From Acidobacteriota bacterium (GTDB taxonomy: Bacteria > Acidobacteriota > UBA4820 > DSQY01): 51,498 nt of DNA. The notes beneath the pieces are model-generated. The model saw only the letters and a list, made by a program, of their open reading frames with translations, was not told where the DNA came from and did no database searches. Shown one piece after another: positions 27,001-35,553 of the stretch (positions within the stretch are counted from its first letter, which is position 1; the number at the start of each line of letters is the position of its first letter). Where the stretch lies: positions 1-51,498 of the forward strand of contig JBFMHB010000013.1 of NCBI GenBank assembly GCA_040752915.1, in the 5' to 3' direction. The translations under genes and the position numbers were made by a program.

Positions 27001-27505
27001 GCCGGCCGGCGAAGGGGCCGATGAGGACGATCCAGAGGACCGTCCCCGCGGCGAGTGTCACGATCCCCATGTCCAGAAGGAGGCGCCACCGTTCGATCCG
27101 GCGAAGGGGGGCCTTGGGGAGCCAGAGGACGCCGAGCAGGAAGAGGGGGAAGAACGCGAGGTAGAAGGCGTTCATCAGGGCCGAAATGCCCCCGTGGGTC
27201 GTGAGGGTCGTGCCAAGGACGGAGGTGAAGAAGTCCCCGATCGTGTAGGTCAGGTAAGCGGCCCCCAGGGCGGTCCAGGCGGGATGGAGAGGGCGGCCGG
27301 CGGGACGCGCCCGGAAGGCCGCGTAGAACAGGAGGGCCGTGACGGCCACCGACTTCACGAGCTCGAGGACCAGGGCCAGGCGTCCCTGGAGGCCCTCGTC
27401 CGGGATCAGAAACCAGACGGCGAGGTCCAGTCCGACGACGAGGACCGCGAAGGCGGCCCAGGTCCAGGGAAGGATATGCCCTTCTCTGGAAGGGTGGGCG
27501 ATCAA
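24041..27505 (-). CDS. Membrane PAS-GAF-PAS-GAF-HD-GYP sensor, probable cyclic di-GMP phosphodiesterase
   Basis: Encodes about 1154 aa. The N-terminal 330 residues carry roughly nine hydrophobic helices. A short coiled coil is followed by PAS (about 375-490), GAF (about 512-668), PAS (about 672-790), GAF (about 792-955) and a C-terminal HD-GYP domain. The latter has HDIGK near residue 1020 and HHERWDGGGYP near residue 1080, so metal-binding and GYP signatures are intact and c-di-GMP hydrolysis to GMP is likely. The start is uncertain: TTG 27505 precedes the first membrane helix closely. An ATG at 27670 would add a 55-residue, Arg-rich, non-membrane segment that runs into the divergent promoter region. 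Confidence 0.8.
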   Translation of the reverse strand: MIAHPSREGHILPWTWAAFAVLVVGLDLAVWFLIPDEGLQGRLALVLELVKSVAVTALLFYAAFRARPAGRPLHPAWTALGAAYLTYTIGDFFTSVLGTTLTTHGGISALMNAFYLAFFPLFLLGVLWLPKAPLRRIERWRLLLDMGIVTLAAGTVLWIVLIGPFAGRPETAPAALLLTLAYPLGDLALLWAAMTLLFRHGDPATSRVFRLLALSAAILIVTDVAYSYEILAGDRSLSNWLTLGYILSHLTAGLAAVLRIQTIESPARPDQPEVTRPPLVGASLVLAYGGLLAAWLATHKASGAHPSTLGSLAVLVMIGLAFLRQVLDIREMNRLNRRLEEARAALEDKVADRTSELARTNRDLAAEVDQRRRAEAALQASEERFRTLVQNSYDMITVHDATGRVIFESPSVARLLGFGPDGLLGRTPFEFVHPDDIPVAREAFQRVSNQTNTGIPTVYRFRHADGHYLHVETLGNNLLEHPAIRGIVLTSRDVTERTRAEEALLRRVKELTVLNSVATLAAEAMDEAKLIADATEVIRDGLFPDNCGVLLVEASRGVLVHTPSYHSRDPRVPLRPVPLGRGVTGKVAAAGMARRVDDTMKDPDYIAMDSAMRSEICVPLRVGTRILGVLDAESAQPAAFSERDLEILSTLAGLLATAIGRLRAASEVRESEDRFRRLSEAAFEGVCISEKGRLLDANQRMADMLGYSLPEVVGKDILEFIAPEHRSAAAVYLEGFSDSPAEFLSMRRDGSTFPVECRARPLPFQGRTVRVTAVRDITRRKESEARIQLQLRRLSALRAIDAAISSSLDLRSTLHLFLDHTISQLEVDAAAVLLLNPSSRTLEFAASRGFRTEALRHSHIPLGECFAGRAAIERKPIHVSDLKAAPESFARSPLLLSEEFRAYFAVPLIARGQVKGVLEVFHRTYLSPDREWQEFLETLAGQGAIAVENMSLFEGLQKSNLELSLAYDTTLEGWSKALELRDQETQGHTRRVAEMTLDLARALGIPEADLAHVRRGALLHDIGKMGIPDGILLKPGPLTDSEWEIMKRHVTYAQELLHPIEFLRPALDIPYGHHERWDGGGYPRGLKGEEIPLAARIFAVVDAWDALTSDRPYRKAWKPERVRAYLREESGVRFDPRVVEAFLKMERERPGASA

Positions 27506-27732
27506 CCAATCACCCGTTCGACGGCGCGTGCGTCCCCGTCCATCATCCCTGCCCGTGAAGCCTGGGGGCTCCGAATCACGCCTCCCTCTCCACCGCCTTC
27601 CACCATACCAGAACTTCCTGAAGGGAAGAATCGAGAATGCATGAACCCACAAAACCCCTCGCGGGGCCATCCTCTTCCCTGGCGCGGCCGGAGCGGCGGC
27701 ATTACCATAGATTTCGCCTTCCGGAGGTCGCC

Positions 27733-28479
27733 ATGAGGAGCCGAATCGCGCAAGAAATCGAGTTCGTCCACGAGCCCGTGGCCGTCCTTTTTACCGACGT
27801 GAGGCCCAGCGGAGCGGCCCAGTTCAAGGAGCGGCGCTGGGGGTGCGTGATGGAGATGCTCGCGTTCGCGGCTCGGGGGTACACCGCCGTCTTCGACCGG
27901 AACACCACGGGATGCGTGGGCGGCCGGACGGGCCTCTGTTTCGGGGACGGCTACGAAAAGAGCCGCGACATCGCGCGGTTCCTGTCCACGGGGGGCGGGA
28001 AGAGGGGGGGCGGAGGGCTTCGCTTCATCAAGAGCCCCGCCCTGGCCAAGGAGTTCTTGGCGGGGCTGCCCATCGAAGACATCCCCGAGACCTTCGTCGT
28101 GTTCAAGGCCCTGTCCAAGGTGGACGGGCGGAGGGAGAGGCCGCGCGTGGTCGTCTTTCTGGCCAATCCGGATCAGGTGGCGGCCCTCACCACCCTGGCG
28201 AATTACGACCGGCCGGGAGGGGACGCCGTTGTGGTTCCCTTCGCCTCCGGATGCCAGTCCATCTGCCTCCTGCCCTTCCACGAATCGAAGGGGAAGGCGC
28301 CCCGGGCCGTCCTGGGGGGGATGGACCTCTCGGCCCGTCCCCACCTGGATCCGGGACTGTTCACCTTCGCCGTGCCCGCCCCCCTGTTCCGGAGGATGGA
28401 AGCGAACGTCTCCGGGAGCTTCCTCGAACAGGACCTCTGGAAGAGGCTCAGGAAACGAGGCGAAAGGCGGGCACGGTAA
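27733..28479 (+). CDS. DUF169-family protein
   Basis: Encodes 248 aa with no signal peptide or membrane segment. The pattern EPVAVLFTD at the N-terminus, the Cys/Gly-rich block TGCVGGRTGLCFG, PRVVVFLANPDQVAAL, and FASGCQSICLLPF fit the DUF169 family (COG2043), common in anaerobes and archaea. The function is not established. Conserved cysteines (in GCVGG, GLCFG, GCQSIC) could bind metal or a cluster; this is inference. GGAGG lies 5 bases before ATG 27733. The gene is single, divergent from the HD-GYP gene and followed by a terminator 290 bases on. Confidence 0.75.
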   Translation: MRSRIAQEIEFVHEPVAVLFTDVRPSGAAQFKERRWGCVMEMLAFAARGYTAVFDRNTTGCVGGRTGLCFGDGYEKSRDIARFLSTGGGKRGGGGLRFIKSPALAKEFLAGLPIEDIPETFVVFKALSKVDGRRERPRVVVFLANPDQVAALTTLANYDRPGGDAVVVPFASGCQSICLLPFHESKGKAPRAVLGGMDLSARPHLDPGLFTFAVPAPLFRRMEANVSGSFLEQDLWKRLRKRGERRAR

Positions 28480-28660
28480 CTCGGCCCGCCCGAGGCAGTA
28501 CGGTTCATTCGCGCGAGGGTTGAGCCGGCCGAGGAGCCGGGGGGTCCGGTTCTTGGGCGCGCCACCCAGGAACGCAGGCCCGGGGGGGAAGAGGCCGCGT
28601 CCCCGTCCCTCCTTGCCCTGGGTCCTCCGGCCGGTGGCCCCTTCCCGCCTGTCTCCCCCC

Positions 28661-28689
28661 AAAAAAAGGGGGGCGGCTCGCGCCGCCCC
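28661..28689 (-). terminator. Terminator of the dcw operon after ftsZ
   Basis: On the minus strand GGGGCGGC (28689-28682) pairs with GCCGCCCC (28677-28670) around a 4-base loop. It is followed by CC and seven T residues (28667-28661). It lies 107 bases past the ftsZ stop codon. Confidence 0.85.
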
Positions 28690-28771
28690 GATGCGGGGAG
28701 GGATGGATCTGGGGCCGAAGCCCCGGGGGAGGTGCCGGTCCCGGGGTCCGGCCGGGACCGCGAAACGCGAG

Positions 28772-28794
28772 GGGGCGCTCCGGCGCCCCGTTTT
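28772..28794 (+). terminator. Plus-strand hairpin terminator facing ftsZ
   Basis: GGGGCGC (28772-28778) pairs with GCGCCCC (28783-28789) and is followed by G and four T residues. It would stop plus-strand transcripts from the DUF169 gene just before they enter ftsZ in antisense. Confidence 0.55.
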
Positions 28795-28795
28795 C

Positions 28796-30055
28796 CTATT
28801 CCCGGCTTTTCCGGATGAAGGTCGGGGTCTGATACTCCTCGTAGTCCCGCTCCATGGGGGAGCCGGGCGTGATCGGTGTCTCGTTGGGGTTGACGAAAAG
28901 CCCCCTCTTGCCGAAGCCCCTCAGAAACCCCGAAGGGGCCGCCGCAGGGAGGGCGGAATCCACGCCCGGTACGGACCCGAAGGCGTTGGCCGGAGGCGCC
29001 TCCGCGACCTGGGCCGCGGGGGCCTGGACGGCGGCGAGCAAGGGCTTGCGCGGCGCCTTCACCTCGGCGTCGTCGAAGGCCGCGGCCACCACCGTCACGC
29101 GGAGTTCGTCGCCCAGGGTCTCGTCCATGCTTGTCCCGAAGAGGAGATTGGCCTCGGGGTGGGCCTTCTCGAGGACGAGGTCGCAGGCCTCCTTCATCTC
29201 TTTCAAAGCGATCCGGTTGCCTCCCGTGAAGTTGATCAGGATGGCCCGCGCGCCCTGGATGGATGCGTCCTCCAGGAGGGGGTTGTTGGCGGCCTTGGAG
29301 GCGGCGGCCACCGCGCGGTCCGCGCCAAGCGCCTGGCCCATGCCCATGACGGCCCGGCCTCCCGCGGAGAGGACCGTCCGGGCGTCCTCGAAGTCGAGGT
29401 TGATCTTGCCCGGACGGGTGATGAGGTCCGTGATGCCCTGGACGCCCTGGCGGAGGACGTCGTCCGCCGCCTCGAAGGCCTCGTCGTCGCTCACGTCTTC
29501 GGGGAGGTTGAGGAGAAGGTTGTCGTTGGGGATGACGATGAGGGTGGCCGCCGCCTCCCTCAGCTGGTCCAGGCCGTAGAGGGCGTTCTTCTCGCGGACC
29601 TTTCCCTCCATGGAGAAGGGGCGGGTCACCACGGCCACGGTCAAGGCTCCCGATTCCTGGGCGAGCCGGGCGAGAACGGGGGCGGCTCCCGTGCCGGTTC
29701 CACCGCCCATCCCGGCGGTGATGAAGATGAGGTCCGCCCCCTGGAGGTGCTCCACCAGGAGGTCCGTGTCCTCGATGGCGGCCTTTTCGCCCCGCTCCGG
29801 AAACCCGCCCGTGCCCAGTCCCTGGGTGAGCTTCTGGCCGATGGCCACCCGGGTGGGCGCCAGGGACTTCTCGAGGTCCTGAAAGTCCGTGTTGACGGCC
29901 ACGAATTCCACGCCCGAGAGGCCCGCCCGGATCATCCGGTTGACGGCGTTTCCACCCGCGCCGCCCACGCCGACGACCTTGATCCGCACCCGCCTCACGC
30001 CCTTCGGCGCCGGGTCCTCCACCATGGTGAAGTTCAGTCCCACGTCCTGATCCAT
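28796..30055 (-). CDS. ftsZ: Cell division GTPase FtsZ
   Basis: Encodes 419 aa. The tubulin signature GGGTGTG is at residues 117-123, the N-terminal nucleotide loop is VVGVGGAGGNAVNRM, and the T7 catalytic loop is NLDFEDART. A variable linker (about 325-395) leads to the conserved C-terminal tail EYQTPTFIRKSRE that binds FtsA and other partners. The T3 region reads GLGTGGFPERG where most FtsZ proteins have GLGAG(A/G)xPE; Phe at the variable position is uncommon. AAGGGGG precedes ATG 30055. It is the last gene of the dcw operon, 53 bases after ftsA. Confidence 0.97.
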   Translation of the reverse strand: MDQDVGLNFTMVEDPAPKGVRRVRIKVVGVGGAGGNAVNRMIRAGLSGVEFVAVNTDFQDLEKSLAPTRVAIGQKLTQGLGTGGFPERGEKAAIEDTDLLVEHLQGADLIFITAGMGGGTGTGAAPVLARLAQESGALTVAVVTRPFSMEGKVREKNALYGLDQLREAAATLIVIPNDNLLLNLPEDVSDDEAFEAADDVLRQGVQGITDLITRPGKINLDFEDARTVLSAGGRAVMGMGQALGADRAVAAASKAANNPLLEDASIQGARAILINFTGGNRIALKEMKEACDLVLEKAHPEANLLFGTSMDETLGDELRVTVVAAAFDDAEVKAPRKPLLAAVQAPAAQVAEAPPANAFGSVPGVDSALPAAAPSGFLRGFGKRGLFVNPNETPITPGSPMERDYEEYQTPTFIRKSRE

Positions 30056-30108
30056 GTGCGACCCCCTTTCGATCATCCCTATGTCCGCATCCGGCGGCCT
30101 CCCGGCCG

Positions 30109-31332
30109 CTAGAAGGTGTCCTTGAGCGACGAGAAGATCCTCCGGAAGATTCCGCCCTTCTTCGCTCCCTTCCCGTCCTGGGCCTCGGCCTTGGCCCCGT
30201 ACACGGCCAACCCCACGGACGTGGCGAAGATCGGTGTGGAGACGATGTTCGTGAGCCCTTGAACGCCCATGGGTTCCCCGACCCGGACCTGGTGGTCGAA
30301 GATGCCCTCCGCCACCTCGGGGAGCCCTTGCAGGCTCGCGCCCCCGCCCGTGAGGACGAGACCCGCGTTGATGGTCTTCTCGAGACCCACGCTCCGGATC
30401 TCCTCGAAGAGGAGCTGGAAGAGCTCCTCGGCTCGCCCCTGGAGGATCTCCGCCAGCCGGGACCTTGGAACCATGGCGCTCTTCTTGCCGGCCACGGAGG
30501 GGACCTCGATCATGTCGTCCTCTTCGATGAGGCTCGTGAGGGCGCACCCGTACTTCTTCTTGAGGATCTCCGCGTCCAGGATCCCCGTCTTGAGCCCGAC
30601 GGCGATGTCGTTCGTGAAGTGCTCCCCCCCGAGCGGGATGACTTTGGTGTGCCAGATGGCCCCCTTCTCGTATACGGCGATCCCCGTGGTGCCGTGGCCC
30701 ACGTTGATGAGCCCCACGCCGATCTCCCGCTCGTCCGGGGTGAGCACCGACTGGGAATCGGCCATGAGGGAGAGGACGGGTTCGGCCACGCTGATCCCGC
30801 ACCGGTTGACCACCGTCGTCAGGTTCTGCAGACAGGTCACGGGTCCGGTGATGATGTGGACGTTGGCCTCCAGGCGGCTGCCCGTCATGCCCAGGGGCTG
30901 GCTGATTCCGTCCTGGTTGTCCACGATGAATTCCTGGGGGAAGGTGTGGAAGATCTGCTGGTCCTGGGGAAAACTGATGGTCCTCGCCCCCTCCAGAACC
31001 CTCTGGATGTCCTCGCGGCCCACCAGGCGTTCGCGGTTGGTGACGGCCACCACGCCCCGGCTGTTGAATCCGCGCACGTTGCACCCGCCGACGCCGACGT
31101 AGGCCCGGTCGATGGAGCAGCCTGCCATGAGTTCGGCCTCCTCCACCGAGGCCTTGAGGCACTCCGCCGCCTCGTTCAGGTTGGCGATGACGCCCCGCCG
31201 CATGCCGCGCGCGTCCGCTTTCCCGATCCCGGTGATTTCGAGCGCGCCGTTCTCCTGTACCTTACCGATGACCGTGGCCACCTTGGAGGTGCCGATATCG
31301 ATTCCCACCACGTGGGGGGTGTCCTTAGCCAT
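30109..31332 (-). CDS. ftsA: Cell division protein FtsA
   Basis: Encodes 407 aa. This actin-fold ATPase has VVGIDIGTSKVATVIG (phosphate 1), GLINVGHGTTGIAVYEKG (phosphate 2) and the adenosine motif VLTGGGASLQGL. The C-terminal amphipathic helix GGIFRRIFSSLKDTF fits membrane anchoring. It tethers FtsZ to the inner membrane and recruits later division proteins. The start overlaps the end of ftsQ by 8 bases, which implies coupled translation. Confidence 0.96.
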   Translation of the reverse strand: MAKDTPHVVGIDIGTSKVATVIGKVQENGALEITGIGKADARGMRRGVIANLNEAAECLKASVEEAELMAGCSIDRAYVGVGGCNVRGFNSRGVVAVTNRERLVGREDIQRVLEGARTISFPQDQQIFHTFPQEFIVDNQDGISQPLGMTGSRLEANVHIITGPVTCLQNLTTVVNRCGISVAEPVLSLMADSQSVLTPDEREIGVGLINVGHGTTGIAVYEKGAIWHTKVIPLGGEHFTNDIAVGLKTGILDAEILKKKYGCALTSLIEEDDMIEVPSVAGKKSAMVPRSRLAEILQGRAEELFQLLFEEIRSVGLEKTINAGLVLTGGGASLQGLPEVAEGIFDHQVRVGEPMGVQGLTNIVSTPIFATSVGLAVYGAKAEAQDGKGAKKGGIFRRIFSSLKDTF

Positions 31333-32173
31333 GCTGGGGCCCTCCTTCTCCGGGCGGTGCCGGCGGATCTTCCTCGGGCGGAACCTCGGGTTCCCTCAGG
31401 ACCACCCGTCCCGACCACCTGAGGTCCACGGTCTTCCTGTCTTTTGCGAAACGGTCCGCCCACGCCCGTGCCCGCTGGAATCGGTCCCACTGCCCGGCGA
31501 GGTTCTCCGGGTCGGCCACGAGGGTCCAACCTCCCTCGGCAGAAAGGAGCAGACCCGGCTCTCCCGGCGCCGCCGAAAGGGCGGTCACGCGCCCGACGAG
31601 CCCCAGGCGGAGCAGGTCCGAAACGGCGGACTGCACGGCCGGGTCCGACGGGGACAAACCCGGACCCAGGGCAAAATGTCCTCCGGCCCCCGGCGGCGCC
31701 TTCCAGGCGAACCCCGCCCCGTCGATCTCGTAATTCCCCTGTGGAGTGGAAAGCGTGCAGAGCGCCTCGCGCTCCTCCACCTCCACGATGAGGGTGTTGG
31801 GGAGGTGCTTGCGGCAAAGGAACCCCTTGAGCCACGCAAACCGTGAGAGCCTGGCGGCCACGTCCTGGGGCGAGAGGCTCACGAGGTTCTTTCCCCTGAG
31901 GAGGCGAAGCGCATCGAGGAGATCCGCCGGGGCGTGGCGATTGAGGCCCACCACCTGGATGTGGCGCACGGCGAAGGCGCTGTCCTCCCTCAGCAGATTC
32001 CAACCCGTGCCGGCCAGGGCGGCGAGGCCGGAGAGACACGCGACGGCGAGAACCGAGAGGAGAACTCGGCGAGCCGTCCTGCGCCGCTCCCTCCGCTGCA
32101 GCGTCGTCACGGCGGGACGCTCCCGGCGGCGCGCCCTCAGGAGGGATCGCACGACGGATTCGGGGGAAATCAT
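31325..32173 (-). CDS. ftsQ: Cell division protein FtsQ (POTRA domain)
   Basis: Encodes 282 aa. A basic cytoplasmic tail (residues 1-36) leads to one transmembrane helix (VLLSVLAVACLSGLAALAGT). A periplasmic POTRA domain starts FAVRHIQVVGLNRHAPADLL, and the FtsQ/DivIB beta domain follows. It links early and late division proteins through FtsB and FtsL. The C-terminus is Pro/Glu rich. ATG 32173 overlaps the murB stop as ATGA. Confidence 0.88.
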   Translation of the reverse strand: MISPESVVRSLLRARRRERPAVTTLQRRERRRTARRVLLSVLAVACLSGLAALAGTGWNLLREDSAFAVRHIQVVGLNRHAPADLLDALRLLRGKNLVSLSPQDVAARLSRFAWLKGFLCRKHLPNTLIVEVEEREALCTLSTPQGNYEIDGAGFAWKAPPGAGGHFALGPGLSPSDPAVQSAVSDLLRLGLVGRVTALSAAPGEPGLLLSAEGGWTLVADPENLAGQWDRFQRARAWADRFAKDRKTVDLRWSGRVVLREPEVPPEEDPPAPPGEGGPQHG

Positions 32174-33066
32174 GTCCACACCTCCACCTCGTATTCGAGC
32201 GCGTATCCCGCGTGAAGGGCCGCCCGACGGGCCTCCTCGCAGAGGCCCCAGGCGTCCTCGTAGCGGGCCGCCCCGTGGTTCACGAGCCAGTTGGCGTGCT
32301 TGTCGGCGAAGCCGGCGTCCCCTCTTCTTCGTCCCCGGAACCCGAGTTCGTCCAGGATCCGGCCCGCGAAATCTCCCGGGGGGTTCATGAAGACCGACCC
32401 CGAGGTGAGAACGCCCTTGGGCTGGCGCTCGGCCCTCAGTGCCTGGTTGCGGTCGAAGGCGGACTGGAGGTCCTTCTTGTCTCCAACCTCGAAGCGAAGC
32501 CTGCACGCCGCGACGATGCCCCTCTTCGCCACGTCGGTGCGTCGGTAGGTGAAGGAAAAATCGGAGGCGGGATGCCACACGAGGCCCTTTCCCGGCTCCA
32601 GAAGCCCGACTTCTCGAATCAGGGGGGCCATCTCGCACCCGAAGGCGCCGGCGTTCATGATCACGGCGCCGCCAACGGTGCCGGGAATGCCGCCCATCCC
32701 TTCCATTCCCCGCAGACCCCGGCGGACCGATTCGGCCGCGAGGGCGGGGAGCAGGACGTCCGCGTCGGCCTCGGCTTCCTCGCCCGACCAGCGCACGGAC
32801 CCGCCCAGGCGCCGAAGGAGAACGACTCCGAAGGGAAGGTCGCCGTCGGAGGCCAGGACGTTGCTTCCTGCGCCCAGGACCCGGTAGGGGAGCCCCTCAC
32901 CCTCCAGAACCTCCAGGAGGGACGCGGCGGCGGTCCAGGATCCCGGGCGAAGGAGGAAGAGGGCCCTTCCTCCGATACGGAGCGTGAGGAGGGTGCGGAT
33001 CTCGGCCCCCTCGACCCATTCGGCTCCCCAGGACCGTGCGGCGGCTCGGAGGGATTCAAGCGTCAT
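32170..33066 (-). CDS. murB: UDP-N-acetylenolpyruvoylglucosamine reductase
   Basis: Encodes 298 aa. It reduces UDP-GlcNAc-enolpyruvate to UDP-MurNAc with NADPH and FAD. FAD-binding blocks VLGAGSNVL and GIPGTVGGAVIMNAGAFG are present. The catalytic Ser is in SGSVFMNP and a C-terminal Glu is in LEYEVEV. The length fits the shorter type II enzymes. It overlaps murC by 11 bases and ftsQ by 4 bases. Confidence 0.95.
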   Translation of the reverse strand: MTLESLRAAARSWGAEWVEGAEIRTLLTLRIGGRALFLLRPGSWTAAASLLEVLEGEGLPYRVLGAGSNVLASDGDLPFGVVLLRRLGGSVRWSGEEAEADADVLLPALAAESVRRGLRGMEGMGGIPGTVGGAVIMNAGAFGCEMAPLIREVGLLEPGKGLVWHPASDFSFTYRRTDVAKRGIVAACRLRFEVGDKKDLQSAFDRNQALRAERQPKGVLTSGSVFMNPPGDFAGRILDELGFRGRRRGDAGFADKHANWLVNHGAARYEDAWGLCEEARRAALHAGYALEYEVEVWT

Positions 33067-34447
33067 GGAGCCCCTCCAGGAGAGCCAAAAGGCGCTCGCC
33101 CACCGTGGTGATGTGGCCCGCGCCCAGTGTGATCACGAGGTCCCCCGGCCGCAGGGCGGGGAGGATCGCCTCGGCCATGTCCTCCACCCGCGGGCAGTGG
33201 CGGACGGCCCTGTGGCCGAGTCGCCGGATCCTGCGGACCAGCTCCTTCCCCGAGACCCCGCGGATGGGGGCTTCGGAGGCCGCGTAGATGTCGGAAACGA
33301 GGAGGAGGTCGGCCTGCCCGAGGACTTCGGCGAAAGCGTCCATCAGCGCGGCGACCCGGGTGTACCGGTGGGGCTGGAAGAGCACCACGACGCGGCCCTC
33401 TCCCGCCACCCTTCGCGCCGCCTCCAGCACGGCCCGGATCTCCGTGGGGTGATGGCCGTAATCGTCCACCACCCGGACTCCGGCGCGCTCGCCCTTGTGT
33501 TCGAACCGGCGATCCGCCCCGGGGAACGAGGCGAGCCCCTGGCGGATGGCCTCGAAGGGGATCTGGAGTTCCTCCGCCACCGCCACGGCGGCCAGGGCAT
33601 TGAGTACGATGTGATGCCCGACCTGCTTCAGCGCGATCTCTCCCCTCAGGTCCCCGCCCGCGTAAAGGTCGAAGGCCTCCCCGTACCCCGGCGGGGGATC
33701 GATGGAGACGGCGACGAAGTCGGCGGGGAACTCGGTTCCATACGTGACCACCCTCCGGCGAACCTCCGGGAGGATGGCTCGCACGTTGGGATCGTCCCCA
33801 CAGGCCACGCACCCGCCGAAAAAGGGCACGCGGTTGGCGAACTCCAGAAAGGCGGCCTTCAGATCCTCCAGCGTGGGGTAGCAGTCCACGTGTTCCCAGT
33901 CGATGTTGGTCACCACCGAAAGGACCGGATGAAGGAGGAGGAAGGAGCGGTCCGACTCGTCCGCCTCGGCCACCAGGAGGTCGCTCCGGCCCAGGCGCGC
34001 CGACGATCCGAGGGTCGAGAGGCGGCCGCCGATGACCACCGTCGGATCCAGCCCCGCCGCTTGGGCGAGGTGGGCCACCATGGCCGTGACGGTGGTCTTG
34101 CCGTGGGATCCGGCGACGGCGACGGAGGTCTTCAGGCGCATGAGTTCGGCGAGCATCTCGCCGCGCGGGATCGCCGGGATGCCCTTGCGCCGCGCCTCCA
34201 AGACCTCGGGGTTGTTCGGGGAGACGGCGGAGGAGTACACGAGGACCTGCGCGTCGCCGAGGTTCTCCGGTCGGTGGCCGAAGGACACGACGGCGCCCTT
34301 CGCCGCCAGGCTCCTGGCGGCCGCGCCCTCCTTCAGGTCCGAGCCCGTGACCCGGAAACCGAGGTTGAGGAGCACCTCCGCGATGCCGCTCATCCCGCTC
34401 CCGCCGATTCCCACGAAATGGACGCGGTTCAGCCGGGAGAGCCTCAT
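33056..34447 (-). CDS. murC: UDP-N-acetylmuramate-L-alanine ligase
   Basis: Encodes 463 aa. The Mur ligase P-loop is AGSHGKTT. The N-terminal UDP-binding region VHFVGIGGSGMSGIAEVL and the C-terminal DDYGHHPTEIRA are typical of MurC. It adds L-alanine to UDP-MurNAc in the cytoplasm. The enzyme is not fused to Ddl, as happens in some phyla. It overlaps murG (ATGA) and murB (11 bases). Confidence 0.97.
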   Translation of the reverse strand: MRLSRLNRVHFVGIGGSGMSGIAEVLLNLGFRVTGSDLKEGAAARSLAAKGAVVSFGHRPENLGDAQVLVYSSAVSPNNPEVLEARRKGIPAIPRGEMLAELMRLKTSVAVAGSHGKTTVTAMVAHLAQAAGLDPTVVIGGRLSTLGSSARLGRSDLLVAEADESDRSFLLLHPVLSVVTNIDWEHVDCYPTLEDLKAAFLEFANRVPFFGGCVACGDDPNVRAILPEVRRRVVTYGTEFPADFVAVSIDPPPGYGEAFDLYAGGDLRGEIALKQVGHHIVLNALAAVAVAEELQIPFEAIRQGLASFPGADRRFEHKGERAGVRVVDDYGHHPTEIRAVLEAARRVAGEGRVVVLFQPHRYTRVAALMDAFAEVLGQADLLLVSDIYAASEAPIRGVSGKELVRRIRRLGHRAVRHCPRVEDMAEAILPALRPGDLVITLGAGHITTVGERLLALLEGLHDA

Positions 34448-35553
34448 GGCCGCCCTCCCGCGAGAAGCACGTACTCGGCGATGGCGCGGGCCGCGTCGGG
34501 CCGGGCGGCCTTCCCGAGGGCCCTCGCCATCCTCTCCCGGACGGTCCTCTCTGCCAGGCGGCCCAGCGCCTCCATGAGGATCCCGGTGGTGAGGTCCGCT
34601 TGCTCGATCCGGATGGCCCCGCCCAGCTCCTCCATGCCCCGAGCGTTGGCGGACTGGTGTCCTCCCGCGGCGTGGGGAAAGGGGACCAGAAGGGCGGGGC
34701 GTCTCGCGGCGGCGATCTCCGCGAGGGTCGTTGCGCCTGCCCGGCAGACGCAGGCGTGGCACCAGGCGTAAGCCCGGTCCATGTCGTGGAGGAAGGGCTC
34801 CACCCGCGCCGGGATGCCCGAGCCCTCATAGGCCGTCCGAACGCGCTCCAGATCCTTCTCGCCCGTCTGGTGGAGGATTTCCACCCCCCCGGGGAAGGCG
34901 CGCAGGGCGGGGAGCGCCTCCTCCAGGGCCGCGTTGAGCGCCGAGGCCCCCCCGCTTCCCCCGAAAACCAGGAGGCGGAAGGGGCGTTCGGGTCCCGACT
35001 CGGGAGGGACGGCGGTCAAGGAGGCCCGCACGGGATTGCCCAGAAGGCGGCCCTTGCCGCGGAAGGCGGTCTTGGTCTGGGGGAACGCGACGGCCACGAG
35101 GGCCGCGAAGCGGGACAGAAGCCGGTTGGCGAGGCCCGGCGATACGTTTTGTTCGAGGAGGATCAGGGGAATCCCCGCGAGTCCCGCGGCCAGCCCCATG
35201 GGGACAGAGGCGTAGCCGCCCACGCCGAGGACGGCGTGGGGTTTCGACTGAAGGAGCGTTCCCAGGCCCAGCGCGAGGGCCGCCGGAACGGAGGCGAGGG
35301 CGCGGACCCGCGCGGCGGCTCCCACGGAGGCGAATCCCGAGGCGGGCAGCGCCTTGAAGGGGAACCCGTTTCTCGGGGCGAGGCGGGCTTCGATTCCGCG
35401 GGCGCTTCCCACGAAGAGGACCTCCGCGTCGGGCTGGAGGGCGACCACGGCCTGCGCCACGGCAAGGCCGGGGAAGAAATGACCCCCCGTTCCTCCGCCC
35501 GCCACGATCAGCCGGAACCTCTCCCTGTTCACCCGCGTCCTCCCGTCATTCAT
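34444..35553 (-). CDS. murG: UDP-N-acetylglucosamine transferase MurG (lipid II synthesis)
   Basis: Encodes 369 aa. The GT-B glycosyltransferase has the N-terminal G-loop AGGGTGGHFFPG, VLGVGGYASVP, LLEQNVSPG, LVFGGSGGASALN, and the UDP-GlcNAc site CRAGATTLAEI. It converts lipid I to lipid II on the inner face of the membrane. ATG 35553 overlaps ftsW by 8 bases. A GTG seven codons in (35532) is an alternative start. Confidence 0.96.
   Translation of the reverse strand: MNDGRTRVNRERFRLIVAGGGTGGHFFPGLAVAQAVVALQPDAEVLFVGSARGIEARLAPRNGFPFKALPASGFASVGAAARVRALASVPAALALGLGTLLQSKPHAVLGVGGYASVPMGLAAGLAGIPLILLEQNVSPGLANRLLSRFAALVAVAFPQTKTAFRGKGRLLGNPVRASLTAVPPESGPERPFRLLVFGGSGGASALNAALEEALPALRAFPGGVEILHQTGEKDLERVRTAYEGSGIPARVEPFLHDMDRAYAWCHACVCRAGATTLAEIAAARRPALLVPFPHAAGGHQSANARGMEELGGAIRIEQADLTTGILMEALGRLAERTVRERMARALGKAARPDAARAIAEYVLLAGGRP

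Larger units (their letters stand above)
28480..28795. other. Intergenic region with facing terminators
   Basis: No gene is seen. It separates the DUF169 gene (plus) from the end of the dcw operon (minus). It contains two opposed hairpin terminators, and the remaining bases show no recognisable element. Confidence 0.6.

Noticed and set aside
27506-27670. N-terminal extension of the HD-GYP sensor from ATG 27670
   Set aside because: The extra 55 residues are Arg-rich and not membrane-like, and the extension crosses the divergent promoter region. It is kept only as an alternative.
24446-27736. A 1096-codon plus-strand open frame opposite the HD-GYP gene
   Set aside because: The minus strand encodes recognisable PAS, GAF and HD-GYP domains; the plus frame is low complexity and Gly/Glu/Arg-rich.
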